64,000 nucleotides of DNA from Pelagibacter sp047722505 (GTDB lineage: Bacteria > Pseudomonadota > Alphaproteobacteria > Pelagibacterales > Pelagibacteraceae): positions 434,001 through 498,000 of the forward strand of contig NZ_CP159814.1 in assembly GCF_047722505.1 (NCBI RefSeq), written 5' to 3'. The notes beneath the pieces were generated by a model. The model was not told where the DNA came from and did not search any database. It saw only the letters and a program-made list of their open reading frames with translations. The position numbers were made by a program, and so were the translations under genes. Shown one piece after another: positions 45,621 to 54,351 of the stretch. Each line of letters begins with the position of its first letter. The stretch's first letter is position 1.

Positions 45621-47218
45621 GCAAAGAACAACTTTTTATATTTGATACAACACTAAGAGACGGTGCACAAACACAAGGTGTAGACTTTTCAGTAGATGAT
45701 AAATTGAAGATTGCCTTAGCTCTAGATAATTTAGGTGTTGATTATATTGAAGGTGGTTGGCCAGGAGCAAACCCTACTGATACTGAATTTTTTCAAAAAA
45801 AACATTCATTTAATAATGCTAAACTAACTTCATTTGGGATGACTAAAAAAACTGGTCGTAGTGCAGATAATGATCCAGGTCTATCAGCACTTTTAAATTC
45901 AAACACGCCAGTAGTTTGTATTGTGGGAAAATCTTGGGATTTTCATGTTGATATAGCCCTTGGTATTTCTAATGAAGAAAACTTAGAAAACATCAAAGCA
46001 ACAGTAAAACACTTTGTTAAAGAAAATAAAGAATTCATTTTTGATGCAGAACATTTCTTTGATGGATACAAAGCTAATCCAAATTATGCTTTATCATGTC
46101 TTAAAGTGGCATTTGATGAGGGAGCAAGATGGATTGTATTGTGTGATACTAACGGAGGAACCTTACCTCATGAAGTTACCAAAATAGTTACAGAAGTTTC
46201 TAAAACTATCCCTGGGAAAAATTTAGGTATACATGCTCACAATGATACAGGTAATGCTGTTGCTAATTCTTTAGCTGCTGTTTGGGCTGGGGTTAGACAA
46301 GTGCAGGGAACTATTAATGGTTTGGGCGAAAGATGTGGTAACGCTAATTTAATGTCATTAATTCCAACATTTTTTTTAAAAGAAGATTTTTCATCTAAAT
46401 TTCAATTAAAAATTAAACCTGAAAATATTAAAAATTTAACAGAATGCTCAAGACTGTTAGATGAAATATTAAATAGAAAACCTAATAAGCATTTACCTTA
46501 TGTTGGTGCTGCAGCTTTTTCTCATAAAGGTGGACTACACGTTTCTGCAGTTCAAAAAGACCCAAAAACTTATGAACATATAAATCCAGAAGAGGTTGGA
46601 AACTCTAGAAATATTGTAGTGTCAGATCAATCTGGAAAATCCAATATAATCTCAAGATTAAAAACTATTGGTATTGAAATAAAGGAAAATGATCCTAAAA
46701 TTAAAAAACTTCTAAATGAAGTAAAAGATAGAGAGTTTATTGGTTATAGTTATGACGGTGCAGATGCATCGTTTGAATTGTTAGCTAGAAGAATTATCAG
46801 CAAAATACCAAGATATATATTGATTAAAGAATACGATGTTTCTGTTAAAAAAGATTCGTCAGGGGTAATTGTTTCTTCTGCTAAAGCACAACTTGAGGTG
46901 GATGGTGAAAAAATTATTTGTGAAGGTGATGGTAATGGCCCTGTTAATGCATTAGATAATGCTATTAGACAAAATGTAGATAAATTAAATAAATATTCTA
47001 ATTATTTAAAAGATCTCAAGTTGGTTGATTATAAAGTTAGAATTTTAAATACAGGTACAGAAGCCATCACAAGAGTTTCAATAGAAAGCACAGACTCAAA
47101 GGGTAAAAATTGGTTTACAATTGGTGTTTCAGCCAACATTATTGATGCTTCATTTAAAGCATTGGTTGATAGTTTGGATTATAAATTGTTTAAAGATAAT
47201 GCCCCAGCAAGTCTTTAA
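45617..47218 (+). CDS. cimA: (R)-citramalate synthase CimA (2-isopropylmalate synthase family)
   Basis: Condenses pyruvate and acetyl-CoA to citramalate, a threonine-independent route into isoleucine. The 533-residue protein has DTTLRDGAQTQGVDFS, YIEGGWPGANP, the metal-binding GIHAHNDTGNAVANSLAA and GTINGLGERCGNAN, plus the regulatory LeuA dimer domain at the C-terminus. Length and the GGWPGANP/TDTEFF region are those of CimA rather than LeuA. ATG at 45617 overlaps the cysS stop. Confidence 0.92.
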   Translation: MSKEQLFIFDTTLRDGAQTQGVDFSVDDKLKIALALDNLGVDYIEGGWPGANPTDTEFFQKKHSFNNAKLTSFGMTKKTGRSADNDPGLSALLNSNTPVVCIVGKSWDFHVDIALGISNEENLENIKATVKHFVKENKEFIFDAEHFFDGYKANPNYALSCLKVAFDEGARWIVLCDTNGGTLPHEVTKIVTEVSKTIPGKNLGIHAHNDTGNAVANSLAAVWAGVRQVQGTINGLGERCGNANLMSLIPTFFLKEDFSSKFQLKIKPENIKNLTECSRLLDEILNRKPNKHLPYVGAAAFSHKGGLHVSAVQKDPKTYEHINPEEVGNSRNIVVSDQSGKSNIISRLKTIGIEIKENDPKIKKLLNEVKDREFIGYSYDGADASFELLARRIISKIPRYILIKEYDVSVKKDSSGVIVSSAKAQLEVDGEKIICEGDGNGPVNALDNAIRQNVDKLNKYSNYLKDLKLVDYKVRILNTGTEAITRVSIESTDSKGKNWFTIGVSANIIDASFKALVDSLDYKLFKDNAPASL

Positions 47219-47931
47219 TGTCGTTTAATAATATCTCGTTTATCTTACATCAACCTCAATTATCTGAAAATATTGGAGCTTGTGCTAGAGCTATAAAAAA
47301 CTTTAATTTTAAAAAGCTAATCATTGTTAAACCAAAAACAATTTTTCCAAATGATAAGATTTTAGCAACTTCTGTTGGTGCTAAAGATCTAATTATTAAC
47401 GCTAAAGTACATGAAACTTTGGAATCTGCTGTAAAAAAAGTGGATTACGTTATTGCAACGTCTGCAAGATTTAGAAATAAAAACATTAAACACATTAATC
47501 TAGAGGATTTAAAAAAAATTGATTTTAATAAAAAAATAGCTTTTTTATTTGGTTCTGAAGCGTCTGGCTTATCTAATAATGAAATTAGTTATGCTAATTA
47601 TACTATGCAAATCCCAACTAATCCTGATTTTAAATCTTTAAACTTATCTCACAGTGTTATCATTATTGCACATACAGTGGCAAGTATTATTAATCCAAAG
47701 GGTGCAAAGTACGCTAAATCAAAAAAAGTGACTTTAGCTAGCAAGAAGGATATCCAAGCAATGACTAACTTATGCATCAAAAAATTAGAGGAAAAACACT
47801 TTTTCAAACCGTTGGAGAAGAGACCTATCATGCTCGAAAACTTAAGAAGCATTTTTTCTAAAATGGAGCTTTCTCAGAAGGAAACACGTATTTTATTGAG
47901 TGTATTCGCTAGTTTGTCCAAAAAAGGTTGA
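47218..47931 (+). CDS. trmJ: SpoU/TrmJ-family RNA 2'-O-methyltransferase
   Basis: A 237-residue SPOUT methyltransferase. Motif 1 HQPQLSENIGACARAIKNF with the catalytic Arg, motif 2 FLFGSEASGLSNNE and motif 3 IPTNPDFKSLNLSHSVIII form the knotted SAM site. The C-terminal extension and full sequence resemble TrmJ, which 2'-O-methylates position 32 of tRNAs, though another rRNA/tRNA target is possible. Start shares one base with the cimA stop. Confidence 0.87.
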   Translation: MSFNNISFILHQPQLSENIGACARAIKNFNFKKLIIVKPKTIFPNDKILATSVGAKDLIINAKVHETLESAVKKVDYVIATSARFRNKNIKHINLEDLKKIDFNKKIAFLFGSEASGLSNNEISYANYTMQIPTNPDFKSLNLSHSVIIIAHTVASIINPKGAKYAKSKKVTLASKKDIQAMTNLCIKKLEEKHFFKPLEKRPIMLENLRSIFSKMELSQKETRILLSVFASLSKKG

Positions 47932-47959
47932 TTGACAAAATAAGGAGTAAGTTTATAAA
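47932..47959 (+). promoter_or_regulatory. Sigma70-type promoter for rpsD
   Basis: TTGACA at 47932-47937 (full -35 consensus) and TATAAA at 47954-47959 separated by 16 bases. The -35 box begins directly after the TGA of the upstream methylase gene. Transcription would start near 47966, leaving an untranslated leader of only about six bases before ATG 47972. The AGGAG at 47943-47947 is then inside the promoter spacer and not in the mRNA. Confidence 0.6.
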
Positions 47960-47971
47960 CCCTCCTATCAT

Positions 47972-48589
47972 ATGACAAAAAGAATAAGTGCTAAACATAA
48001 AATAGACAGAAGGCTAAAAATTAACCTATGGGGAAGACCTAAAAGTCCTTTTAATAAAAGAGATTATGGTCCTGGCCAACATGGTCAAGGAAGAAAAGGA
48101 AAACCATCTGATTACGGAATTCAACTACAAGCTAAGCAAAAATTAAAAGGTTACTACGGTAACATTAACGAAAAACAATTCAGAAATATTTACAAAAAAG
48201 CTGCCATGTTAAAAGGGGATACTGGTGAAAATTTAATTGGTTTGCTTGAGAGAAGACTTGATTCAGTAGTTTATAGAGCAAGATTTTCAACAACTGTATT
48301 TTCAGCAAGGCAACTTATTAACCACAACCATGTAAGAGTTAATGGAAAAAAAGTTAACATCGGAAGTTATATAGTCAAAGAAGAAGACGTAATTGAAATC
48401 AGAGACAAATCTAAAGAGTTAGCTTTTATTGATATTGCTCTAGCAAATAAAGAAAGAGAAACACCAGAATATATTCAGTTAGACGAAAAAAATAAAAAAG
48501 TTACTTTTGTTAGAACTCCTAAGTTTGATGAAGTTCCTTATCCAGTTGTAATGGAACCCAATCTGGTAATAGAATATTACTCAAGATAA
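47972..48589 (+). CDS. rpsD: 30S ribosomal protein S4
   Basis: A 205-residue S4, a primary 16S rRNA binder needed for small-subunit assembly. MTKRISAKHKIDRRL, SPFNKRDYGPGQHGQ, LLERRLDSVVYRARFSTT and the S4 domain ARQLINHNHVRVNGKKVNIGS are diagnostic. It is alone rather than in the alpha operon, as in many alphaproteobacteria, and has its own strong promoter candidate. Confidence 0.98.
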   Translation: MTKRISAKHKIDRRLKINLWGRPKSPFNKRDYGPGQHGQGRKGKPSDYGIQLQAKQKLKGYYGNINEKQFRNIYKKAAMLKGDTGENLIGLLERRLDSVVYRARFSTTVFSARQLINHNHVRVNGKKVNIGSYIVKEEDVIEIRDKSKELAFIDIALANKERETPEYIQLDEKNKKVTFVRTPKFDEVPYPVVMEPNLVIEYYSR

Positions 48590-48662
48590 CCAACATTTTT
48601 TTTATTCTATATAAGCTTTATTTGTTTAAAATTTACAAATACTAAATTATTTCATAATTGAG

Positions 48663-50243
48663 ATGACTAAAAAAAATTTAATATTACTAATTTTATTAAC
48701 TATCTATACTTTGTTTGGTGTTTGGTTGAGCATCAATACTGGAATATCACACGATGCATATCACGAGCAAAAAAACTGGCTTATAAATCTAGAAGGTATT
48801 AAGTTATTTTTTACCACAGGTGAATATCAAAACTTGATTGATTATAGAGATAAATATCATGGAATTGGTTTTCATTTATTTAGTCAACCGATACAATTTG
48901 CTTTGTTAAGTTTAACTGAAATGGTTAGTGGTGCTAGTTTTTATGGATCTTATTTAATAGCCAAAAATGCTGCAGTGTTTATAATTTTTTCTATATCAGC
49001 AATCTTTTTTTACTTGTTAGCACAAAAAATATCTAAAAGTTTTAATTTTGCATTAATTTCAACTATAATTTATATTTTTTATCCTTACCTATTTGGTCAT
49101 GCACAAATTAATCCTAAAGACATTCCTTTTTTATCTGTCTGGTTAATTAATTCATATTTATTTTTGGTTTTTATAGAAAATATAATTAATGATAATAAAA
49201 TAAAAATTATAAATATTATTATTTTATCTTTTTTTTCTGCTTACTTGATTAGTATTAGAATTTCAGGAATTATCATTTTTATTCTATATCTAATTACATT
49301 ATTGATAGCGTTTAACAATACTACTGTAGATTTCAAATCTATCATAAAAAAATGTTCAAATTTAATTTTATATTTTTTTATTTCATTTTTATTATTTCTT
49401 TTCATTTTGAATCCTGTATTTTGGCACAATCCATTAGAGTTTTTTAATTCCATTAAATGGATGGGTAAATATCAACAAAATGTTTGCACATTAACACTTG
49501 GTGATTGCCTTAAGTCTCTAAATTTACCTGCAAGTTACTATTTTATTTGGCTATTTTTTAAACTACCCGTAATAATAATTTTTGGATTTTTTTTATTCCC
49601 GCTGATTGAAAATAAAATTTTTAAAAAAGATACGATTACCAAGATTTATTATTTAACATTATTGATAAGTCCAATTTCAATAATTTTAATATTCATTCTA
49701 AAGGATATCGCTTTATATGATGAGATTAGACATATTATGTTTTTAATCCCAATGATTTTTTTAGTATCATTATTGAATATATTTTTACTTAATAAAAAAT
49801 TGTTCTATTTAATGACCATACCATGTGCCTTATTTTTCATGGTTGAAAATTTTTCAATCAATCCTTATCAATACACTTGGTTAAATTCATTCGCCAAAAC
49901 AAATAAAATAGACAAAACTTTTGAAGTTGATTATTGGGGTATCAGTAATAAAAATTTACAAAAAAAAATTATTGAATATACAAGTTCTAATTCTGTAAAT
50001 AATGAAATCTGTGTTTATGGGGATACATATGTTAGGGAATTTTTAGTTAAAAGTGGTTTTTCTTGTTTTAAAAATTACACAGAACTAGACTCCGCAAAAG
50101 TAAGACCATTGATCGCTTATCAAAATGTTAGAAATATAAAAAGATCCAATCCTAGAGATTGTGAGTTAATTTATGAAGAAAAATACCAATACACATTTTC
50201 CAATCAAAATATCAAGGTAGCTAATCTTTGGTACTGCAATTAA
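48663..50243 (+). CDS. GT-C/ArnT-PMT-like membrane glycosyltransferase
   Basis: A 526-residue membrane protein with about ten hydrophobic segments and a C-terminal soluble domain. The first periplasmic loop has SHDAYHEQKNW with an acidic residue near the membrane, and FGHAQINPKDIPF is a motif found in dolichyl-phosphate-mannose-protein-mannosyltransferase-like bacterial proteins. It probably transfers a sugar from a polyprenyl carrier in the periplasm; acceptor unknown. Stands alone, convergent with the M24 gene. Confidence 0.75.
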   Translation: MTKKNLILLILLTIYTLFGVWLSINTGISHDAYHEQKNWLINLEGIKLFFTTGEYQNLIDYRDKYHGIGFHLFSQPIQFALLSLTEMVSGASFYGSYLIAKNAAVFIIFSISAIFFYLLAQKISKSFNFALISTIIYIFYPYLFGHAQINPKDIPFLSVWLINSYLFLVFIENIINDNKIKIINIIILSFFSAYLISIRISGIIIFILYLITLLIAFNNTTVDFKSIIKKCSNLILYFFISFLLFLFILNPVFWHNPLEFFNSIKWMGKYQQNVCTLTLGDCLKSLNLPASYYFIWLFFKLPVIIIFGFFLFPLIENKIFKKDTITKIYYLTLLISPISIILIFILKDIALYDEIRHIMFLIPMIFLVSLLNIFLLNKKLFYLMTIPCALFFMVENFSINPYQYTWLNSFAKTNKIDKTFEVDYWGISNKNLQKKIIEYTSSNSVNNEICVYGDTYVREFLVKSGFSCFKNYTELDSAKVRPLIAYQNVRNIKRSNPRDCELIYEEKYQYTFSNQNIKVANLWYCN

Positions 50244-50276
50244 TTATATAATATTTTAAATGCAAAACTACGATTT

Positions 50277-51428
50277 CTAAAGAACAACTAAATCCAGTTT
50301 TTGTTTCCCTAATCTTTCATTGCCATTCTCTGTAACTAAATACGTTTCTCCTAAATTCATCGCTAAATTGCTATCTGAATCCATCAATATCATGTGCATG
50401 AAGAAGACATTGCCAGGTTGGATTACATAAGGATTACCTGTGTATAGCATTGGCCAGTCCATCCAATTGGGAGAGAAGGTCGAACCCAATGAATAACCAC
50501 AAGCATTCATTCTTGCTTTATTGTAATCAAGATCATCAAAAGTTTTAGCATGTATATTAAATACATCTCCAGCAGTTTTTCCTGGTATTAAAGTTTTTGC
50601 ACAATTATTTAAAGCCTCAACACAAGCTTCGTGCATTTTAATATGTCTTGGATCAGCTTTACCAATGGGGATAGTTCTAAACATTGCTGAGTGATAATGT
50701 TTAAATGTTCCAGCCCATTCAATAGTTAACTGATCAGTTTCAGATAAAACTCTTTTCTCTGATTGATACCTACATAGTAATGCATTGTGTCCTGATCCAA
50801 TTATATATTCATTTGCTGGATAATCACCACCACCCTCCAAAACAACTCTTTGCATTTCAGCTAAAATCTTTGCTTCACTAGCACCAGCTTTTGCATATTT
50901 CCATGCCTCATCAAGTGCTTGATCAGCAAGTTCAGCAGCTTTTTTCACATAAACAATTTCTTCTTGAGATTTTATAATCCTATGTTTGGTGATTAATTCT
51001 GATTGATCTTCTACCTCACAATAACCTTCTAGTGATTTATTAAGTCTTAAAGCGTTACGACCTGTCATACCGTAAGCTTCATACTCAATACCAATTTTTT
51101 TACCTTTTAAGTCAAGTTCATTTAATATCTGCTTAAGGTCATTAGTTGGATTTATTCCATCTTTATCGACCCAAATTTTAATATCTTCAATATTAGATGT
51201 GTTTTGTGCCTGTCTTAAGTCAGGTGCACGAGTTAAAAGAATAACATTACCTTTTTGATCCAAGATAAGAGTTTGAAAAAAAACATATCCAAAAGTATCG
51301 TATCCTGTAAGCCAATACATAGACTCCTGCCTGAACATTAAAAGAGCATCTAAATTTTGCTCTTTAATAGATTTTAAAACATCTCGTTTTCTTTTAGAAA
51401 ATTCTTCTGATGTAAAATGCAATCCCAT
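50277..51428 (-). CDS. M24-fold (creatinase/ectoine-hydrolase-like) hydrolase lacking canonical metal ligands
   Basis: A 383-residue protein with creatinase N-terminal domain (about 10-145) and pita-bread M24 domain (about 155-380). His214 in GSGHNALLCRY is conserved, but the metal ligands Asp, Asp, His, Glu, Glu of aminopeptidase P align to Glu237, Ala248, Tyr322, His345 and Glu361. This points away from a dimetal peptidase and toward metal-independent members such as creatinase or ectoine hydrolase (EutD/DoeA); the N-terminal YWLTGYDTFGYVFFQ also looks like the latter. Alignment was done by eye. It overlaps the upstream hydratase gene by one base. Confidence 0.78.
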   Translation of the reverse strand: MGLHFTSEEFSKRKRDVLKSIKEQNLDALLMFRQESMYWLTGYDTFGYVFFQTLILDQKGNVILLTRAPDLRQAQNTSNIEDIKIWVDKDGINPTNDLKQILNELDLKGKKIGIEYEAYGMTGRNALRLNKSLEGYCEVEDQSELITKHRIIKSQEEIVYVKKAAELADQALDEAWKYAKAGASEAKILAEMQRVVLEGGGDYPANEYIIGSGHNALLCRYQSEKRVLSETDQLTIEWAGTFKHYHSAMFRTIPIGKADPRHIKMHEACVEALNNCAKTLIPGKTAGDVFNIHAKTFDDLDYNKARMNACGYSLGSTFSPNWMDWPMLYTGNPYVIQPGNVFFMHMILMDSDSNLAMNLGETYLVTENGNERLGKQKLDLVVL

Positions 51429-52204
51429 TAATGGATGATAGCTTTTGCTGAACCTAGCTTATCAATTTTACCTGCATACAATCCCTTACCAAGTATGGGA
51501 ACAACGCCAACTGTTGAACCGGTAAATACGTAGAAATCTTTACTAAGATTTACTTTATCTTTTTTAAGTTTGTTTAGTACAAAACGAAGTGAATTTAGAG
51601 GGCTAATATAAACAGCCCCTGTATTACCTGAGACAGTCTGATTTATTTTCTTATTTGAAATAATTGTTTTAAGGTTACTAATATTAATTTTTTTATACTT
51701 TTTCTTTTGTCCAATTAAAAATTTTACATTTGCACCAAAATCGCTAGATAAATCACCAAAAGATGTAACACCTTTCTTTTTTTGTCTATAACCTACAACC
51801 TCAATGCACGGTGCCATATGAGAAATATATTTAGAAATATTTTTCATAGTTATCGCACCTTTTGATAGAAAGAAATTTTTTTTAATCAAATAACAAACTT
51901 CTAACTCTATACCTAAAGTAAATTTGTTAATCTTAACCTTTTTTCCACTTTTTAGAAAATTTCTTTTGTAAATAGAAGCGTAAAAAGGTTCTTTCTCTTT
52001 TAATTTTTTCATTACAGGAATTCCTGTTCCACCAGCCTTAAATCCAATAATAGGTTCTTTAATTTTACTTTCACATAATTTTCTAAATTCATCAGCGTCA
52101 ATAAGTTTTTTTGTAATTTTTTGAGGCAGTGGTGAGATTATTTTATTTTTTAAAAATGCGTTAACAAGCTTGTCTGAGATTTTATTTTTTAAATTTTTAT
52201 TCAT
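51428..52204 (-). CDS. Hydratase/decarboxylase of the MhpD/fumarylacetoacetase superfamily
   Basis: A 258-residue protein resembling 2-oxopent-4-enoate hydratase/4-oxalocrotonate decarboxylase: GFKAGGTG near residue 55, the metal-site GIELEVCYLI (about 100-109), HMAPCIEVVGYR, and a C-terminal GSTVGVVPILGKGLYAG. Family substrates are short 2-keto-4-enoates, but the actual one here is unknown. It lies 9 bases after the M23 gene and is coupled to the M24 gene, an unusual combination. Confidence 0.78.
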   Translation of the reverse strand: MNKNLKNKISDKLVNAFLKNKIISPLPQKITKKLIDADEFRKLCESKIKEPIIGFKAGGTGIPVMKKLKEKEPFYASIYKRNFLKSGKKVKINKFTLGIELEVCYLIKKNFFLSKGAITMKNISKYISHMAPCIEVVGYRQKKKGVTSFGDLSSDFGANVKFLIGQKKKYKKINISNLKTIISNKKINQTVSGNTGAVYISPLNSLRFVLNKLKKDKVNLSKDFYVFTGSTVGVVPILGKGLYAGKIDKLGSAKAIIH

Positions 52205-52213
52205 CTAACTTTT

Positions 52214-53017
52214 TTATTTCAATACCGACATGGGATCAAGCCTTGTTTGAAACCAATTAACTCTAAAATCTAAATGGGGTCCAGTAGACCTTCCGGTAGA
52301 ACCGACAGTTCCTATAATATCTCCTTGGTTAATTTTTTCCCCAACTGAGACTAAAATATTTTCAAGATGAGAATATATTGTTGAAATACCATGTCCATGA
52401 TCCATGATGATCGTACCACCTGTATAATATAAATCATCTTCGGCCATTGTAACAACCCCAGCTACAGAGGATTTTATCATAGTGCCCTTTTTTGCTGCGA
52501 TATCTATGCCGTAGTGAGGCCATTTTGCTTTACCATTTAAAATTCTTTGACTGCCATAGACACCACTAATAATTCCTTTAACAGGCATCACAAATTTATC
52601 TTTAAAAAAATTTAAATTAGAATTTATTGCTCTTGCCTCACCAATTGCATTATTTTCTTTTTTAATTCTTTTATAAACAGACTCAGGAGGGGTCACTTTA
52701 CTTTCTTCAAGACCATCAATTCTCTGAATGTTATACTTTCTTTTTAGAACTGTTTTTGTAATTATTGATTTTTTTCCATTTAATATTTTAGTAAAAGTTA
52801 AATCAAACTTTCTATCTCTATCAATTCCAAAAACAAAAAAACCATCGTTTGATATTTTTACTTCTTTTTTATCTACTAAGATTGAAGCACCAGGATCAGT
52901 TTTGCCAATAATATAGTGCCCTTGTATAAATTTTCCTTGAAACTCAACAGCATTAACTTGTGATGTTGAAAAAATTAATATTGCTAAAAGAAATTTATAA
53001 ATTACTTTGCAGTCCAT
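52214..53017 (-). CDS. Secreted M23-family peptidase (LytM domain)
   Basis: A 267-residue exported protein. Starting at ATG 53017 gives signal peptide MDCKVIYKFLLAILIFSTSQVNA; an upstream in-frame ATG (53080) lies inside the SDR gene and is not used. The C-terminal LytM domain has the zinc site HYGIDIAAK (His, Asp), YSHLEN and GPHLDFRV. Such enzymes cut peptidoglycan crosslinks or regulate amidases. It overlaps the SDR gene by 16 bases. Confidence 0.88.
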   Translation of the reverse strand: MDCKVIYKFLLAILIFSTSQVNAVEFQGKFIQGHYIIGKTDPGASILVDKKEVKISNDGFFVFGIDRDRKFDLTFTKILNGKKSIITKTVLKRKYNIQRIDGLEESKVTPPESVYKRIKKENNAIGEARAINSNLNFFKDKFVMPVKGIISGVYGSQRILNGKAKWPHYGIDIAAKKGTMIKSSVAGVVTMAEDDLYYTGGTIIMDHGHGISTIYSHLENILVSVGEKINQGDIIGTVGSTGRSTGPHLDFRVNWFQTRLDPMSVLK

Positions 53018-53760
53018 CCACCGTCTACTAGAATTGATGTGGCCGTAACCATTGATGATGCTGAAGAAGCTAAAAAACAAACACTTGTTGCAACGTCACT
53101 TTCTGTTGCTAATTTTCTCATGGGTATGTTGCCCAAAGCTAGCTTTTTAAATGCTTTGTTTTTAAAAAATTTTTTAACCATTGGTGTTGCAACAAAAGTA
53201 GGGGCTACTGTATTTACTCTGATATTGTTTTTTGCAAGCTCAACGCCCATACCTTTAGTCAAACCTTCAATACCAAATTTAGTCATATTATAAATATTTC
53301 TACCAGCCATTCCTACATGACCAAGTTGAGAAGACATATTAATAATTGATCCACCTCTTTTTTTATTCTTCAACATTTTTTTTACAACTAATTGAGCAAC
53401 ATTAAAAGCAGCTTTAAGGTTTAAATCTACTAAGTAATTCATATTTTCTTGTTTGATTTTTTCAAAGGGTTCAGGAATATTTGTGCCTGCATTATTGACC
53501 AAAATATCTATGATCTTAATCTTATCTAGATTCTCTTTTAATTGTTTGTAATTCATTACATCACAATTAATTTTGATAACTTTGCCTTTGATTTTTTTTA
53601 TTTCTTTTTCAAGTTTATCAAGATCCGATTGAGTTCTACTTAATGCAATAATTGTTGCACCAGCTTCTGCAAGTGCAATAGAGCAGGCTCTACCTAAGCC
53701 TTTACCTGCACCTGTGACTAATGCATATTTATTCTTAAGATTTATTTTTTGTAGGTACAT
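53002..53760 (-). CDS. Short-chain dehydrogenase/reductase
   Basis: A 252-residue classical SDR: cofactor motif TGAGKGLGRA (about 17-26), NNAGTN, catalytic Ser in NMSSQLG, YNMTK as YxxxK, and VNTVAP. The pattern is close to gluconate 5-dehydrogenase / 3-oxoacyl reductase-like SDRs; specificity cannot be read. It follows the TerC gene with no gap and overlaps the M23 gene by 16 bases. Confidence 0.87.
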   Translation of the reverse strand: MYLQKINLKNKYALVTGAGKGLGRACSIALAEAGATIIALSRTQSDLDKLEKEIKKIKGKVIKINCDVMNYKQLKENLDKIKIIDILVNNAGTNIPEPFEKIKQENMNYLVDLNLKAAFNVAQLVVKKMLKNKKRGGSIINMSSQLGHVGMAGRNIYNMTKFGIEGLTKGMGVELAKNNIRVNTVAPTFVATPMVKKFFKNKAFKKLALGNIPMRKLATESDVATSVCFLASSASSMVTATSILVDGGWTAK

Positions 53761-54351
53761 TTAAATAAATAATTTTAAGTCAGTATAAATTAATTCGATT
53801 GCAACCACTAGTATAGCAATTAAGCCAATCCATGCTATCCATTTATATTCATTAATCCATCTTGATATTACTGTAGCAGCTGTTGCCATAAGGATTATTG
53901 ATAAAGTCAAACCAAATATTAGTAATACGTAGTGATCACCAGCAGCGCCAGCTACACCTAAAACATTATCCAAACTCATTGTAAAATCAGCAAGTAAAAC
54001 TGTCCAAATAGCTTTCATGAAACTTGAATTATCTACTTTAATATCTTCATCAACTGACTGACCTTTAATTACATCCGTGTAGAGTTTGTAGACTATATAA
54101 AGAAGAAGCAATCCACCTATTAATCTTAAGCCTGTTATTTGTAATAAATAAGCAGTTAACATGGTTAAGATAATTCTTAAAATTACCGCACCACCTATTC
54201 CCCAAAAGATTACCTTTTTTCTTTGTTCCAATGGAAATTTCGAAGCTACCATTCCAATGATAATGGCATTATCTCCTGCTAAGACTAAGTCTATAAATAT
54301 AATCTGACCTAAAATAACAAGTTGTTCAGGGCCGAATAATTCTGCAAACAT
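53761..54351 (-). CDS. TerC-family integral membrane protein
   Basis: A 196-residue membrane protein with about six hydrophobic segments. IFIDLVLAGDNAIIIGM (about 18-34) and LLADFTMSLDNVLGVAGAA (about 118-136) are the two acidic intramembrane motifs of TerC/YjbE proteins, which are linked to manganese export and metalation of secreted enzymes. One-base overlap with the GMC oxidoreductase gene upstream. Confidence 0.9.
   Translation of the reverse strand: MFAELFGPEQLVILGQIIFIDLVLAGDNAIIIGMVASKFPLEQRKKVIFWGIGGAVILRIILTMLTAYLLQITGLRLIGGLLLLYIVYKLYTDVIKGQSVDEDIKVDNSSFMKAIWTVLLADFTMSLDNVLGVAGAAGDHYVLLIFGLTLSIILMATAATVISRWINEYKWIAWIGLIAILVVAIELIYTDLKLFI

Noticed and set aside
53018..53080. N-terminal extension of the M23 peptidase
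   Set aside because: It overlaps the SDR coding end and would bury the signal peptide.
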